Source: Oceanobacillus_B kapialis
Lineage (GTDB): Bacteria; Bacillota; Bacilli; Bacillales; Amphibacillaceae
Assembly (NCBI RefSeq): GCF_042685265.1
Contig: NZ_JBHUMX010000035.1
Length of the DNA stretch: 64,000 nucleotides
Reading direction: 5' to 3' (one strand)
Part shown: positions 36,319 to 44,938 of the stretch, one piece after another
How the letters are laid out: each line of letters begins with the position of its first letter
How positions within the stretch are numbered: position 1 is the first letter of the stretch
Notes under the pieces: model-generated
What the model was told of the DNA's origin: nothing
What the model saw: the letters and a program-made list of their open reading frames with translations, nothing else
Database searches by the model: none
Program-made: the position numbers and the translations under genes

Positions 36319-37335
36319 ATGAAAAAGTTACATTTTGTAGGCAGCCGTGTCGTAAAAACAGGAGTTGCTATTTTTATTACTGCATTAATTTGTCAGTGGT
36401 TAAATTGGCCAGCAGTGTTCGCTGTTATTACAGCCATCGTTACCATTGAACCTACTGTTTCGGATTCCATAAAAAAGGGGATAGTTAGGTTTCCAGCCTC
36501 TGCAATTGGGTCTGCTTATGCAGTCCTTTTCATTTCCTTGTTTGGAAATTCACCTCTTACTTACACTCTAGCAGCCATGTTTACCATCGTTACCTGTTTT
36601 CGTCTCAAACTTTACGCAGGTTTACTAGTAGCTACGCTTACTGCTGTAGCTATGATTGAAGTCATACATAGTAACTATTTCATTTCGTTTCTAATTCGTC
36701 TTGGTACAACGTCCATTGGATTGATTGTTTCCACGCTTGTAAATATGTTTATTCTACCACCTGATTACACTAAAAATATATCGAATAGTATACAGCGTAT
36801 GGCCTATCAAACCGGCATTGCAATTGAGGAAGTATTTTCAACTATACTAGAGGGAAATAGTAATGAGGAAAATGAAAAAAATAGAAAAGTTGACCAGCTG
36901 GACGATGCAATTCACCAGGCTGAAACCCTCGTTCGTTTTCAAAAAGAAGAAGCGAAATTTCATCCACTTGTTGGAAAGGAAAAAAGTGAATTCCAGCATA
37001 TGCAAAAACAGCTCATCAATCTTAAGCTAATTCATTATCATGTCGATAATTTGATTAATACTCCGCTAACAAGCTTGTCATGGACGAATGATGAACGAGC
37101 GATTATCTTATATTCTGTGAAGGAACTTGCTGAGGGGCTTAAGGACGCTCGTCATTATAAGGCTGACAAGCATGCACAACACTTGAGACAGCTTACAGAA
37201 ATTTTTTGGGAGGATAATGAAGAAATTACAAGGGGCAATCAAAACCATCCTACTAGCTTTCCACCTGAATTAATCATTTTATATGAACTTGTCTCCATTT
37301 ATAATCAGGTTGACCGCTATTATGCTATAAAATAG
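36319..37335 (+). CDS. FUSC/aromatic acid exporter-like membrane protein
   Basis: A 338-aa protein with about six N-terminal membrane helices (to residue about 145) and a soluble helical C-terminus, the layout of the ArAE_1/FUSC family found in Bacillus (YgaE-like). The motif VKTGVAIFITALICQ and TIEPTVSDSIKKG are typical. Members are proposed to export aromatic or related acids, without direct proof here. The ATG at 36319 follows TTGGAGGAAGTT, so I rejected the upstream in-frame start. Confidence 0.8.
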   Translation: MKKLHFVGSRVVKTGVAIFITALICQWLNWPAVFAVITAIVTIEPTVSDSIKKGIVRFPASAIGSAYAVLFISLFGNSPLTYTLAAMFTIVTCFRLKLYAGLLVATLTAVAMIEVIHSNYFISFLIRLGTTSIGLIVSTLVNMFILPPDYTKNISNSIQRMAYQTGIAIEEVFSTILEGNSNEENEKNRKVDQLDDAIHQAETLVRFQKEEAKFHPLVGKEKSEFQHMQKQLINLKLIHYHVDNLINTPLTSLSWTNDERAIILYSVKELAEGLKDARHYKADKHAQHLRQLTEIFWEDNEEITRGNQNHPTSFPPELIILYELVSIYNQVDRYYAIK

Positions 37336-37341
37336 AAAAAC

Positions 37342-37378
37342 AAAAGCGAACCTAGGGGACCCTGGTATCGCTTTTTTA
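37342..37378. terminator. Shared terminator between the FUSC-like gene and liaR
   Basis: Hairpin AAAAGCGA / TCGCTTTT with inner AGGG/CCCT pairs and T-tracts either way, between convergent genes. It abuts the liaR stop. Confidence 0.7.
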
Positions 37379-38008
37379 TTTTATAAGATCGTGTTTAAAC
37401 GCATAAATAACAGCCTGAGTGCGGTCTTGTACTTCAAGTTTACTTAAAATATTACTGACATGAACTTTAACGGTCTTTAGCGCAATAAACAATTCTTCGG
37501 CAATTTCTTGGTTTGTTTTACCTTGAGAAATCAATAATAAAATTTCTTTTTCTCGAACGGTAAGTTGGGTATGCAATGGATCTTCTTTCTTTGTACGCAT
37601 CTTATTCATAATCTTTCCCGTCACTTCTGGTTCAAGAATGGATTGGCCTTCAAAAGTAGATCGAATTGCCTTTGCTATTTCACTCGCTTTAGACGTTTTC
37701 AGCATGTAACTTATTGCGCCAGCTTCCAGTGCAGGGTATACCTTCTCATCGTCCAGAAAGCTTGTAACAATGATGATTTTTGCTTCAGGCCATTGCTCGA
37801 TTATATTCCGGGTTGCTTCTATGCCATCCATCTCCTTCATGACAAGATCCATTAGAATAATATCTGGCCTTAATTCAAGGGCTTGCTCGACCGCTTCGGT
37901 GCCGTCTGCTGCTTCTGCAACAACGTCGATATCCGGCTGTGCACTTAAATAGGCAGCGACGCCAATTCGGACCATTTCATGATCATCTGCAAATAACACA
38001 CTAATCAT
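37376..38008 (-). CDS. liaR: Response regulator LiaR
   Basis: A 210-aa NarL-family regulator: receiver domain with phospho-acceptor aspartate in ILMDLVMKEMDG (about residue 54), and a C-terminal LuxR-type helix-turn-helix with TVREKEILLLISQGKTNQEIAEELFIALKTVKVHVSNIL. It is the output of the LiaFSR envelope-stress system. I start it at the ATG at 38008 (MISVLFADDHE) by comparison with Bacillus LiaR. It overlaps liaS by eight bases. Confidence 0.94.
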   Translation of the reverse strand: MISVLFADDHEMVRIGVAAYLSAQPDIDVVAEAADGTEAVEQALELRPDIILMDLVMKEMDGIEATRNIIEQWPEAKIIIVTSFLDDEKVYPALEAGAISYMLKTSKASEIAKAIRSTFEGQSILEPEVTGKIMNKMRTKKEDPLHTQLTVREKEILLLISQGKTNQEIAEELFIALKTVKVHVSNILSKLEVQDRTQAVIYAFKHDLIK

Positions 38009-39035
38009 TTCCCTCACCTACCCTTCTTAAGTTAGGCACCTTAACTTCCATTCTTGTGCCTTCTCCTGGAACACTCACTATTTTAAATGTTCCTCCAACC
38101 TCTAAAGCACGTTCTTGCATATTTTGTAGTCCATAGGAATTTGTTTTTCTTGTTTGCATATCAAATCCAACTCCATTGTCAACAACTCTTAGAATAACAG
38201 TTTGCTCTCTCTCGATCATCATCACTTGCAGTGAGCTTGCTTCCGCATGTCGCAATGTATTGGAAATGGACTCCTGAAGAATACGGAATAATTGATCTTC
38301 TACCCCTTTTTCCACTTCAAACGCTTCTACCTTCCACTCGATTTCCAATGGTACTTTTTGAAGGAGTTCAACGAGTAACTCTTCCACACCCTCTTGTAAG
38401 GATTTACCTTTTAAAGCAACAGGCCGTAAATGCAGGAGCAATGCGCGCATTTCTAACTGTGATTGGTGTATCATTTTCTCAACAAGTTGCAGCTGTTTGC
38501 TGTTTTCACCTTCTATGTTCGATTCATTAATAGCCGACATCATCATCGATGCAGCAAATAACTGTTGACTTACAGAGTCATGCAGCTCTCTAGCTAAACG
38601 ATTCCTTTCTTGAACGACAATTTCTTGGAGACTCTGTTCTCTCTCTTGCGCTCGCTCCGTTGCCAGTTTTTGAGCATGCTCTGCTTGGCTTTTAATTTTC
38701 TCTTGTATTTGACGCATATATTGCTCAATTGTCTCCAGCTCATTATATGACTCTAAAGGTGTTGACGTCTTCTGTCCCTTAGCAATTTCAAGTAATTGTT
38801 TTTCAATCCGATTTAAACGCTGTTTCCAATAAACAGCTGTCACAATACCTGTAATTAATGCCATTGTAACGGTAAGCACGAACGCAGCTAGCAAGAAGGA
38901 CACATCACCAATCTTCATTTCAAAAACAGAAAGCCAATCCTCCACAAACGTAACTATAGTTAAAGCAATCATGCTACCGGAAAGTAAAAAGCTATACAAC
39001 ACTGCCGTAAAAATATGTCTCGCAATCGTGTTCAT
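38001..39035 (-). CDS. liaS: Sensor histidine kinase LiaS
   Basis: A 344-aa intramembrane-sensing kinase: two membrane helices (about residues 10-65) with a very short external loop, a linker region, a HisKA_3 domain with the phosphorylated histidine in RLARELHDSVSQQL (about residue 152), and an ATPase domain with VVDNGVGFD. It detects envelope damage from agents such as bacitracin, with LiaF as inhibitor. It overlaps liaF by four bases. Confidence 0.94.
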   Translation of the reverse strand: MNTIARHIFTAVLYSFLLSGSMIALTIVTFVEDWLSVFEMKIGDVSFLLAAFVLTVTMALITGIVTAVYWKQRLNRIEKQLLEIAKGQKTSTPLESYNELETIEQYMRQIQEKIKSQAEHAQKLATERAQEREQSLQEIVVQERNRLARELHDSVSQQLFAASMMMSAINESNIEGENSKQLQLVEKMIHQSQLEMRALLLHLRPVALKGKSLQEGVEELLVELLQKVPLEIEWKVEAFEVEKGVEDQLFRILQESISNTLRHAEASSLQVMMIEREQTVILRVVDNGVGFDMQTRKTNSYGLQNMQERALEVGGTFKIVSVPGEGTRMEVKVPNLRRVGEGND

Positions 39036-39763
39036 ATTCTTACCACCTCAATGTCTCCAGAGAAGATTGAGGTTATAATCTTAACCCTTGTCACTGCTGT
39101 ATCATAATGTGCTGTTTGGTATATTATGGATTGGTTCATTAATTTCCAGTCTGTTTCTCCAAATACATATGCCCTTCCAAAAACAGAGCTGTGATGAAGA
39201 CTGACTTCTACCTCATAGGGAACAAAGATTTGAATGTTTCCGATGGCATGTCTAATAGAAATGATTGCTGTATCATTTGGTAATACCGTATTACTAAGAT
39301 CAACAATACGGTCTCCAAATCCACCATGAATATTTATATCTTGCCATCCATATGCCATATCATTTGTTTGCTGGTCCCCAAATAGCTGATGGGTAAATAG
39401 TGGTTTAATCCTTGTCACTACTTCATCAGTTGCAGCACGATTTCTCATACTGTCTGGCACCACATGCATTGGTTCTTTTTTTGATTTGTAATAATTAATA
39501 ATAAACAAGATGATAAGCGCAATAAGTAAAAACCTTACTGCCATTAAATTCAGTATGGAAAGTACAAGGCTTATTACCCCAATCCAAAAAACTACCTTTC
39601 CCCACAATCGATAGTACTTGCGCCAACCAAAATAGATAATTAACGCTGAAAAAATTGCTGGAATGATGGTACCCCCAAAGAAAAAAGCAATCTCAAAGAT
39701 AAGAAGGATTCCTCCGATGATCAATATCCAGTTCAATGTATCTGTTGAAAACTTTTTATGCAC
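39032..39763 (-). CDS. liaF: Inhibitor protein LiaF
   Basis: A 243-aa protein with four N-terminal membrane helices and a C-terminal cell-wall-active antibiotics response domain (DUF2154-like), where GFGDRIVDLSNTVLP and AIGNIQIFVPYEVEVSLHHSSVFG are typical. LiaF keeps LiaS inactive in the absence of stress. GTG start behind AAGGTGG. Position between liaH and liaS is the standard order. Confidence 0.93.
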   Translation of the reverse strand: MHKKFSTDTLNWILIIGGILLIFEIAFFFGGTIIPAIFSALIIYFGWRKYYRLWGKVVFWIGVISLVLSILNLMAVRFLLIALIILFIINYYKSKKEPMHVVPDSMRNRAATDEVVTRIKPLFTHQLFGDQQTNDMAYGWQDINIHGGFGDRIVDLSNTVLPNDTAIISIRHAIGNIQIFVPYEVEVSLHHSSVFGRAYVFGETDWKLMNQSIIYQTAHYDTAVTRVKIITSIFSGDIEVVRI

Positions 39764-39842
39764 GGAATCCCACCTTCCTTGTGTTCTCTACTTAAACGAG
39801 GAGAGCAGACGCCTTCCCCTGCGCCTGCTATTATACCATTAT

Positions 39843-40481
39843 TTAATTTGTTTCGGCAGTTTGCTCTCTCATCTCTTTTTCCAGCCTAGCTATTTTACTG
39901 TCAAATGTACTTCTATAGTAAGAACTATTTACTTTATACTCCAGATTCTCAATATACTGTTCCATTTCAGCAAATTTGGAGAATGGCTTTTCAGATGTCG
40001 CTTCCACCACTTTATTCATTTGATGATTAGCTCGTGCGACATTCTCTCTTCCCATTAGCTCCATTCTGCGTAAATGCATATCTTTCAATTTATGCTTCAT
40101 TTCTTCATATTTTTGCTCCAAAGTTTCCAGCTGTTCCACTGCTTCTTCACGTGAAACTTTCATACGGTCTGCCCTTGCTCGGTAATCTTCGTACTCCTTT
40201 ATTGCAAAAGCATGCATTTGTTCTTCCTTCGCTTTTTCAGCAACACCTGCCTGTTTTAGCCTTTTATCCGCCATATCCTGTGCTTTATGATATTCACGTG
40301 TAAACTCTTCTTTTAATTGATATTGCCTGTCAACCAATCTTCTTACCTTTTCTTTTTCCTGCTCACTTTGTCGTAAATACTGGTTTAACGCTGCAATTGG
40401 ATTTTTTTGTTCCTTCTTATCCATCATCGTGTGAAGATCTGCTGATATGGATTCTTTTATCCGAGAAAATAAATTTGACAT
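39843..40481 (-). CDS. liaH: PspA/IM30-family protein LiaH
   Basis: A 212-aa, almost entirely coiled-coil protein of the PspA/IM30 family (KESISADLHTMMDKKE, ALNQYLRQSEQEKEKVRRLV). It binds damaged membrane as large oligomers and is the main LiaR target in B. subtilis. Two starts are possible: ATG at 40481 or TTG at 40487, both behind AAAGGAG. It is encoded 20 bp after the LiaI-like gene. Confidence 0.92.
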   Translation of the reverse strand: MSNLFSRIKESISADLHTMMDKKEQKNPIAALNQYLRQSEQEKEKVRRLVDRQYQLKEEFTREYHKAQDMADKRLKQAGVAEKAKEEQMHAFAIKEYEDYRARADRMKVSREEAVEQLETLEQKYEEMKHKLKDMHLRRMELMGRENVARANHQMNKVVEATSEKPFSKFAEMEQYIENLEYKVNSSYYRSTFDSKIARLEKEMREQTAETN

Positions 40482-40500
40482 GCACAACTACACTCCTTTT

Positions 40501-40857
40501 TTAATATTGGTTTATTTCAGCCCATTGTCGTTCAAAATTTTTAAATGGATCATCATCTTCCATTACCTCTACCACTGACTCATTCTTTTCCTGCTTCCAG
40601 CTACGGTAAATGATATACAATACATAAGTTGCTAAAAGCCCAATAACAGCAAATACGTTAGAGAATGTAACACTTAGTACTAGTAAACCTAATACTACCC
40701 AACCTATTTTACCTGCCGTTGAATCACTTTTCACAAACTGCTTAAAGATGACATACAACAGCCAAACACTAATCCCGAGTAAAATCATTGGTCCAATGTT
40801 TGCTAACAATACCAAGAGAGCAATCAGCCCACCCGTAAACAACATAAATTTCTTCAT
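40501..40857 (-). CDS. liaI: LiaI-like small membrane protein
   Basis: A 118-aa protein with three to four membrane helices and a charged C-terminus, first in the operon before liaH. By position and topology it should be the membrane anchor for LiaH, the role of LiaI in B. subtilis, although sequence similarity is modest. Homologues are sometimes mislabelled as flagellar rod proteins. GAAGGAGG precedes the ATG. Confidence 0.75.
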   Translation of the reverse strand: MKKFMLFTGGLIALLVLLANIGPMILLGISVWLLYVIFKQFVKSDSTAGKIGWVVLGLLVLSVTFSNVFAVIGLLATYVLYIIYRSWKQEKNESVVEVMEDDDPFKNFERQWAEINQY

Positions 40858-40953
40858 CTCTTGTTTCCTCCTTTCTATGTTTAACGTACTTTAAGCTTAC
40901 TAAGGAAACAGCTTTTCCGTAACGAGCTTAGGCCATATCTTTTTATACGCCTT

Positions 40954-40976
40954 AAGTCTTAGTTGTGATAAGACTT
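40954..40976. promoter_or_regulatory. Inverted repeat in the divergent liaI/hydrolase region
   Basis: AAGTCTTA-N7-TAAGACTT is a perfect 8-bp inverted repeat about 97 bp upstream of liaI. Read towards liaI it is followed within about 10 bp by a TATAAA-like hexamer. It is a good candidate for the LiaR binding site, but this rests on position. Confidence 0.5.
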
Positions 40977-41032
40977 CTAAAGGTTTTTTTAATTAGATGT
41001 CGAATATATTTTTTAGTAGAGGAGGAAAACAG

Positions 41033-41554
41033 ATGAAAGCTTTATTTGTTATTGATGTGCAAAATGGCATTGTAGAGAATGGGGAGTTTAACGAGGAACT
41101 TAACAAAATGAAGGAGATTATAGAGGATTGTAAGAAGCGAAAAGAACCCGTTATTTTCTTTCAACATTTAGACGAAGAACAGGAGAGTCCCTTGTACGAA
41201 AAATCTCACGGGGCCGACTTACATGACTCCCTTGCAGAATATGCTGACTATGTTGTCGCCAAACGAACGCCAAGTGGCTTCTATGAAACAGAGCTGGAGG
41301 ATATTTTAGAGGATTTGGTAATTGAGCAAGTTGTCATTACAGGCTTCAACACAGAGTTCTGTTGCTTATTTACTGCCATCGCTGCATTTGACCGAGGATA
41401 TGAGGTGACCTTTATCGAAGATGCAACAGGAACAGTAAATAACGGAGACACATACGAAATGAAGGACTTAGATATAAGAGACTTCATTGGAACGGTACTC
41501 CACTGGTCTGACATGATAGAAGTACTTGATTACGAAGAATACATGGATTTATAA
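41033..41554 (+). CDS. Isochorismatase-like cysteine hydrolase
   Basis: A 173-aa isochorismatase-family protein with the usual catalytic triad: Asp in LFVIDVQNGI (residue about 8), Lys in VVAKRTPSGF, and Cys in TGFNTEFCCLFTA. The family hydrolyses amides or vinyl ethers such as nicotinamide, ureido acids or isochorismate; the substrate is unknown. AGAGGAGG before the ATG at 41033 fixes the start; an upstream in-frame ATG at 40997 is unlikely. Confidence 0.87.
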   Translation: MKALFVIDVQNGIVENGEFNEELNKMKEIIEDCKKRKEPVIFFQHLDEEQESPLYEKSHGADLHDSLAEYADYVVAKRTPSGFYETELEDILEDLVIEQVVITGFNTEFCCLFTAIAAFDRGYEVTFIEDATGTVNNGDTYEMKDLDIRDFIGTVLHWSDMIEVLDYEEYMDL

Positions 41555-41578
41555 GAACTTATGAGTCTTTATGTAGCA

Positions 41579-41614
41579 AAAAACAGCACCTGTTTAACGG
41601 TGCTGTTTTCTCTT
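41579..41614. terminator. Bidirectional terminator between the cysteine hydrolase and dedA
   Basis: Stem AAAACAGCACC / GGTGCTGTTTT with T-tracts on both sides. One arm encodes the last codons of the DedA protein. Confidence 0.88.
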
Positions 41615-42205
41615 TTTCAAATATAAATAAAAAAGCACAACAACTACAACAGCAAGTATTACATAGACAATTGACGAATAAACACTCATATATTGGGTTA
41701 TTTCATTCCAGGATTCCCCAAGTATAACGCCAATCGTAATTAAAATACTGTTCCAAATAAGTGTACCGATCACTGTAAAAAGCATAAATCGTCCAAATTT
41801 CATGTTTGACATACCTGCAGGGATTGAAATTAAACTACGGACTACGGGAACCATTCTACCTACTAATACCGCCCAATAGCCATATTTATCAAACCAAGCA
41901 TCAGCTTTATGTATGTCCGCCACTTTAATCCTTAGAATTCGCCCCCATCGCTTCGTGAGTTTTTCCAGTTGTTCCACATCAAGCAACGTTCCAATCCAAT
42001 ATAAAACGACAGCACCAATTAAGGAACCTACCGTGGCTGCAAGTACTACCCCCCATACCGTAATACTAGTATAGGTGGTTAAAAATCCACCGAAAGGCAA
42101 AACAATCTCTGATGGAATTGGCGGAAATAAGTTCTCAAGTGCCATCATAAAAAGGATGCCCAAATAGCCAAATTGCTCCATTATTTCTGTTACCCAATTC
42201 TGCAT
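41594..42205 (-). CDS. DedA family membrane protein
   Basis: A 203-aa DedA/VTT-domain protein with about five hydrophobic segments. Hallmarks are ENLFPPIPSEIVLPFGGFL near residue 22 and the GRMVPVVRSLISIPAGMSNMKFGRF signature (about residues 115-140). DedA proteins act in lipid carrier or phospholipid flipping and membrane homeostasis. The ATG at 42205 follows TGGAGGATG. Lysine/arginine-rich C-terminus. Confidence 0.92.
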   Translation of the reverse strand: MQNWVTEIMEQFGYLGILFMMALENLFPPIPSEIVLPFGGFLTTYTSITVWGVVLAATVGSLIGAVVLYWIGTLLDVEQLEKLTKRWGRILRIKVADIHKADAWFDKYGYWAVLVGRMVPVVRSLISIPAGMSNMKFGRFMLFTVIGTLIWNSILITIGVILGESWNEITQYMSVYSSIVYVILAVVVVVLFYLYLKKRKQHR

Positions 42206-42293
42206 AACATCCTCCAATACTTCTTAGCAATTAGAATTAATAGAATTTCTGGTTGATTATATGGATTTAGGTTATGAAAAAGACCAAAAGTTC

Positions 42294-42467
42294 TCAATCC
42301 GCCTTTTTTAAGAAGATTCCCTTTTTCTCTTTATTGAAACCAGACACATATTCATTGGATAAAAATTTACGAATTTCGGTAATTGTTAAGCCTAGATGCT
42401 TCGCTTCCCTAATGAGTACAACCCATTCCATATCCAACTGACCGTTTTGCTGTTTTCTATTTGCCAT
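42294..42467 (-). CDS. Small protein with SinI (anti-repressor) domain
   Basis: A protein of about 57 aa whose middle, LDMEWVVLIREAKHLGLTITEIRKFLSN, matches the SinI/SinR dimerisation helix pair. SinI inactivates the biofilm repressor SinR by heterodimer formation. No SinR-like DNA-binding protein is adjacent, so this is an orphan anti-repressor. The start is uncertain (ATG at 42467 assumed). The basic C-terminus is not part of the classical SinI. It lies just behind a TetR-type gene. Confidence 0.75.
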   Translation of the reverse strand: MANRKQQNGQLDMEWVVLIREAKHLGLTITEIRKFLSNEYVSGFNKEKKGIFLKKAD

Positions 42468-42495
42468 CCCTGCACCAGCCTCTCTATTCCGAATT

Positions 42496-43092
42496 CTAGT
42501 GTTGAACCTGCATTCCAAACAGAAGTAACTCTACCATTTCTTCCGCTAACTCTTCAGGATCAGAAAGACCCGTAAACAACCTTGAGACTGTCAGTCGTTC
42601 CATAATCCCAACAACAATCTCTGCCACAACATCCATCTTTAAATGTTGGTGAAAGTATCCATCCCGTTGTTCCTGTGCTAAATTCATACTAATCGCATGT
42701 GCCAGCATCTTCTTAATTGCTTCTGATTCCTCAGATAGAAAAAAACCAATTTTTGTTAAATGGGGATTTTCTCTAAAAAAGCGGAAAATCGCTCCCACCT
42801 TGCCTTGAATTTCTTGCTTGATCATTTCTTCCTTAAGTCCTGAATCCAATAAGCTATCTTCTGTTAAATTTAGTAGGCTGTTTTTAAATATCGTGGTTAG
42901 TTCTTTGAAAATTGCTTCTTTACTTTTGAAATATAAATAAAAGGTGGGCTGGGTCAGTCCGGCATCTTTTACAATAGTGCTAATTTTAGTTTCATAGAAG
43001 CCGTTAGTGGCAAATTGTGCTGCAGCAATCGTGAGTAATTGTTCTCTGCTTTTTTCTCCAATTGAACCTTTCTTTCTACCTCTATTGCTCAT
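42496..43092 (-). CDS. TetR/AcrR family transcriptional regulator
   Basis: A 198-aa regulator with an N-terminal TetR helix-turn-helix (LLTIAAAQFATNGFYETKISTIVKDAGLTQPTFYLYF, about residues 17-55) and a ligand-binding C-terminal half. I start it at MSNRGRKKGS (ATG at 43092). The effector and targets cannot be inferred. The following SinI-type gene may be co-transcribed. Confidence 0.88.
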   Translation of the reverse strand: MSNRGRKKGSIGEKSREQLLTIAAAQFATNGFYETKISTIVKDAGLTQPTFYLYFKSKEAIFKELTTIFKNSLLNLTEDSLLDSGLKEEMIKQEIQGKVGAIFRFFRENPHLTKIGFFLSEESEAIKKMLAHAISMNLAQEQRDGYFHQHLKMDVVAEIVVGIMERLTVSRLFTGLSDPEELAEEMVELLLFGMQVQH

Positions 43093-43200
43093 GTCGTACA
43101 CTCCAGATTCAAATATTATATTACTCACGAGTATTATCTTACATCTAAAAACTACCGTCAAGCAATTTTTGGAAAATTAACAAAGCCTTTTATAGCCAAC

Positions 43201-43228
43201 AAAAAAACTCCATAAGCGGAGTTTTTTC
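43201..43228 (-). terminator. Terminator after the LLM oxidoreductase gene
   Basis: Short GC stem ACTCC / GGAGT flanked by A7 and T6, four bases past the stop at 43232. Confidence 0.75.
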
Positions 43229-43231
43229 TAA

Positions 43232-44212
43232 TTACTGTTTCATTTCCTGGGCAATAAGCTCGTATGATTTTAATCTTGCTTCATAACTAGTTGTTATGGT
43301 CACAAGCATTAGTTCGTCAGCCTGGTATTTTGCTTGAAGGTCTATTAGCTGTTTCTTTACTTCATACGGAGCCCCTACAACCATTCGCTCTCTCCCCTTT
43401 TCTAGCATCTCTTTTTGTTCATTAGAAAAAGGGTACTTTGTTAACTCATCCATTGTGGGGATGTGTTCCTTCTTTGTGTTTCCTGCTTTCCACACCTGTT
43501 TTGCAATTTGGTAAAAAGCTTGTTCTTCCGCTTCTGCTGATGATGAAGCACAAATAACAGAAACAGCGATAATTGGCTTAGCTCCATTTACCTTACTAGA
43601 ATAATCCCTAACAATCTCTGGGCCATTCGCATCTGTCATGAAGTGCCCAAAAGCATAAGATATGTCTTTCTCGGCAGCAAGCTTCCCACTTTTCTCACTG
43701 GTCCCTAGAAGCCATATTTCAGGTGGATTGGATGCAACTGGCCACGGTTGGATGTTAGAAAACATATGCTCAGCTGAAAATCCATTATGATTAAACGCAA
43801 TAAGTTCCTCCAATTTGGAGGGGAATTGCTTCACCCCTTCTAAGAAATTGTCTGACAGGGCCATCGTGGCTTCTGCTGACCCCCCGGGGGCACGCCCAAC
43901 TCCTAAATCTACTCTACCTGGAAACATCGTTGCTAATAAATGATATCGCTCTGCTATCTGATAAGGTTTATAGTGTGGAAGCAATACCGCACCTGATCCA
44001 ATTCGTATTCTTTCTGTTTGGGCACCAATCTGACTTAGCATAATATCAGGCGCAGGACATGCAAGTTCTTCCATGTCATGATGTTCCGCTGTCCAATACC
44101 TTGTGTATCCTAGTTTATCACCTGCAATTGCTAGGTTAATGGAAGCCTGGATTGCTTCATAAGCCGTCTTACCTGGTAATACAGGAACTTGGTCTAATAT
44201 GCTTAAATTCAT
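43232..44212 (-). CDS. LLM-class flavin-dependent oxidoreductase (luciferase-like)
   Basis: A 326-aa luciferase-like TIM-barrel monooxygenase. Typical segments are NLSILDQVPVLPG at the start, RYWTAEHHDMEELACPAPDIML, RIRIGSGAVLLPHYKPYQIAE and MFPGRVDLGVGRAPGG. These use FMNH2 supplied by a separate reductase; the substrate is unknown. It follows the DUF1836 gene by only one base and is co-transcribed with it. Confidence 0.9.
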   Translation of the reverse strand: MNLSILDQVPVLPGKTAYEAIQASINLAIAGDKLGYTRYWTAEHHDMEELACPAPDIMLSQIGAQTERIRIGSGAVLLPHYKPYQIAERYHLLATMFPGRVDLGVGRAPGGSAEATMALSDNFLEGVKQFPSKLEELIAFNHNGFSAEHMFSNIQPWPVASNPPEIWLLGTSEKSGKLAAEKDISYAFGHFMTDANGPEIVRDYSSKVNGAKPIIAVSVICASSSAEAEEQAFYQIAKQVWKAGNTKKEHIPTMDELTKYPFSNEQKEMLEKGRERMVVGAPYEVKKQLIDLQAKYQADELMLVTITTSYEARLKSYELIAQEMKQ

Positions 44213-44213
44213 G

Positions 44214-44801
44214 TTACTCCTTCTTTCCTTTTGGTGCTTCTTCCATCAAGTCATCTACCAATTTTTCTGCAGCTTTTCTGTAAAAATTACTTAGCTCCGT
44301 AAAAGTCGTAACAAGCAGCAGTTTAACCAGGTATGCTTCCTCTTTATCTCCAATTTTAGCTGCCTCTGAATGTGCCTCTTCTATATGCTGATGCACGTCA
44401 TGTTTAAACAATTCCAGATTTTGGTCAAATAAGGTTAAGTAGCTCATATAAAGAGATAAAAGATCAATCTCCTCATTAACAATTTTATTATTTAATGGTT
44501 CCAATGTTTGCTTTACGTCATGTATGGATAAGGCGCCTTTCATCTGATAAATCATGCTAATTAGCATAATATGGTCTCTCGAGTATTTTTTATTTTTTAT
44601 AGGGAAAAATAATTTCCCCTTGGCGTAATTATTAATCATCGTTTTTGTGAGTACTTTTTCTTCTTCATTCCGCTTTGCAGGAGAAAATTTCTTTTCAAAT
44701 AATTGAATGACCTGATCCATGTATAAATCGATATCAGGAATATCTTTAACGTCAAGCCGTGTGTCTAATTGTAATTCCTTCATTAGAGTCTCTATATTCA
44801 T
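44214..44801 (-). CDS. DUF1836 protein (YkrK-like)
   Basis: A 195-aa protein with the DUF1836 pattern: LTKTMINNYAKGKLFFPIKNKKYSRDHIMLISMIYQMKGALSIHDVK. The N-terminal half looks like a winged-helix or MerR-like DNA-binding module, so a regulatory role is plausible. It precedes the LLM oxidoreductase gene. No experimental function is known to me. Confidence 0.8.
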   Translation of the reverse strand: MNIETLMKELQLDTRLDVKDIPDIDLYMDQVIQLFEKKFSPAKRNEEEKVLTKTMINNYAKGKLFFPIKNKKYSRDHIMLISMIYQMKGALSIHDVKQTLEPLNNKIVNEEIDLLSLYMSYLTLFDQNLELFKHDVHQHIEEAHSEAAKIGDKEEAYLVKLLLVTTFTELSNFYRKAAEKLVDDLMEEAPKGKKE

Positions 44802-44938
44802 CGAAAAATTCCTTTGTTTTTTCTTTAAATTATAAGGGAAAGTTACCTGAGAGTAAACATTGACTACATGTTAAAATTAAGGTATAGTCATAATATAGTT
44901 TTCAAAACTACATACAACAATAAAGGTGATGATTATTC

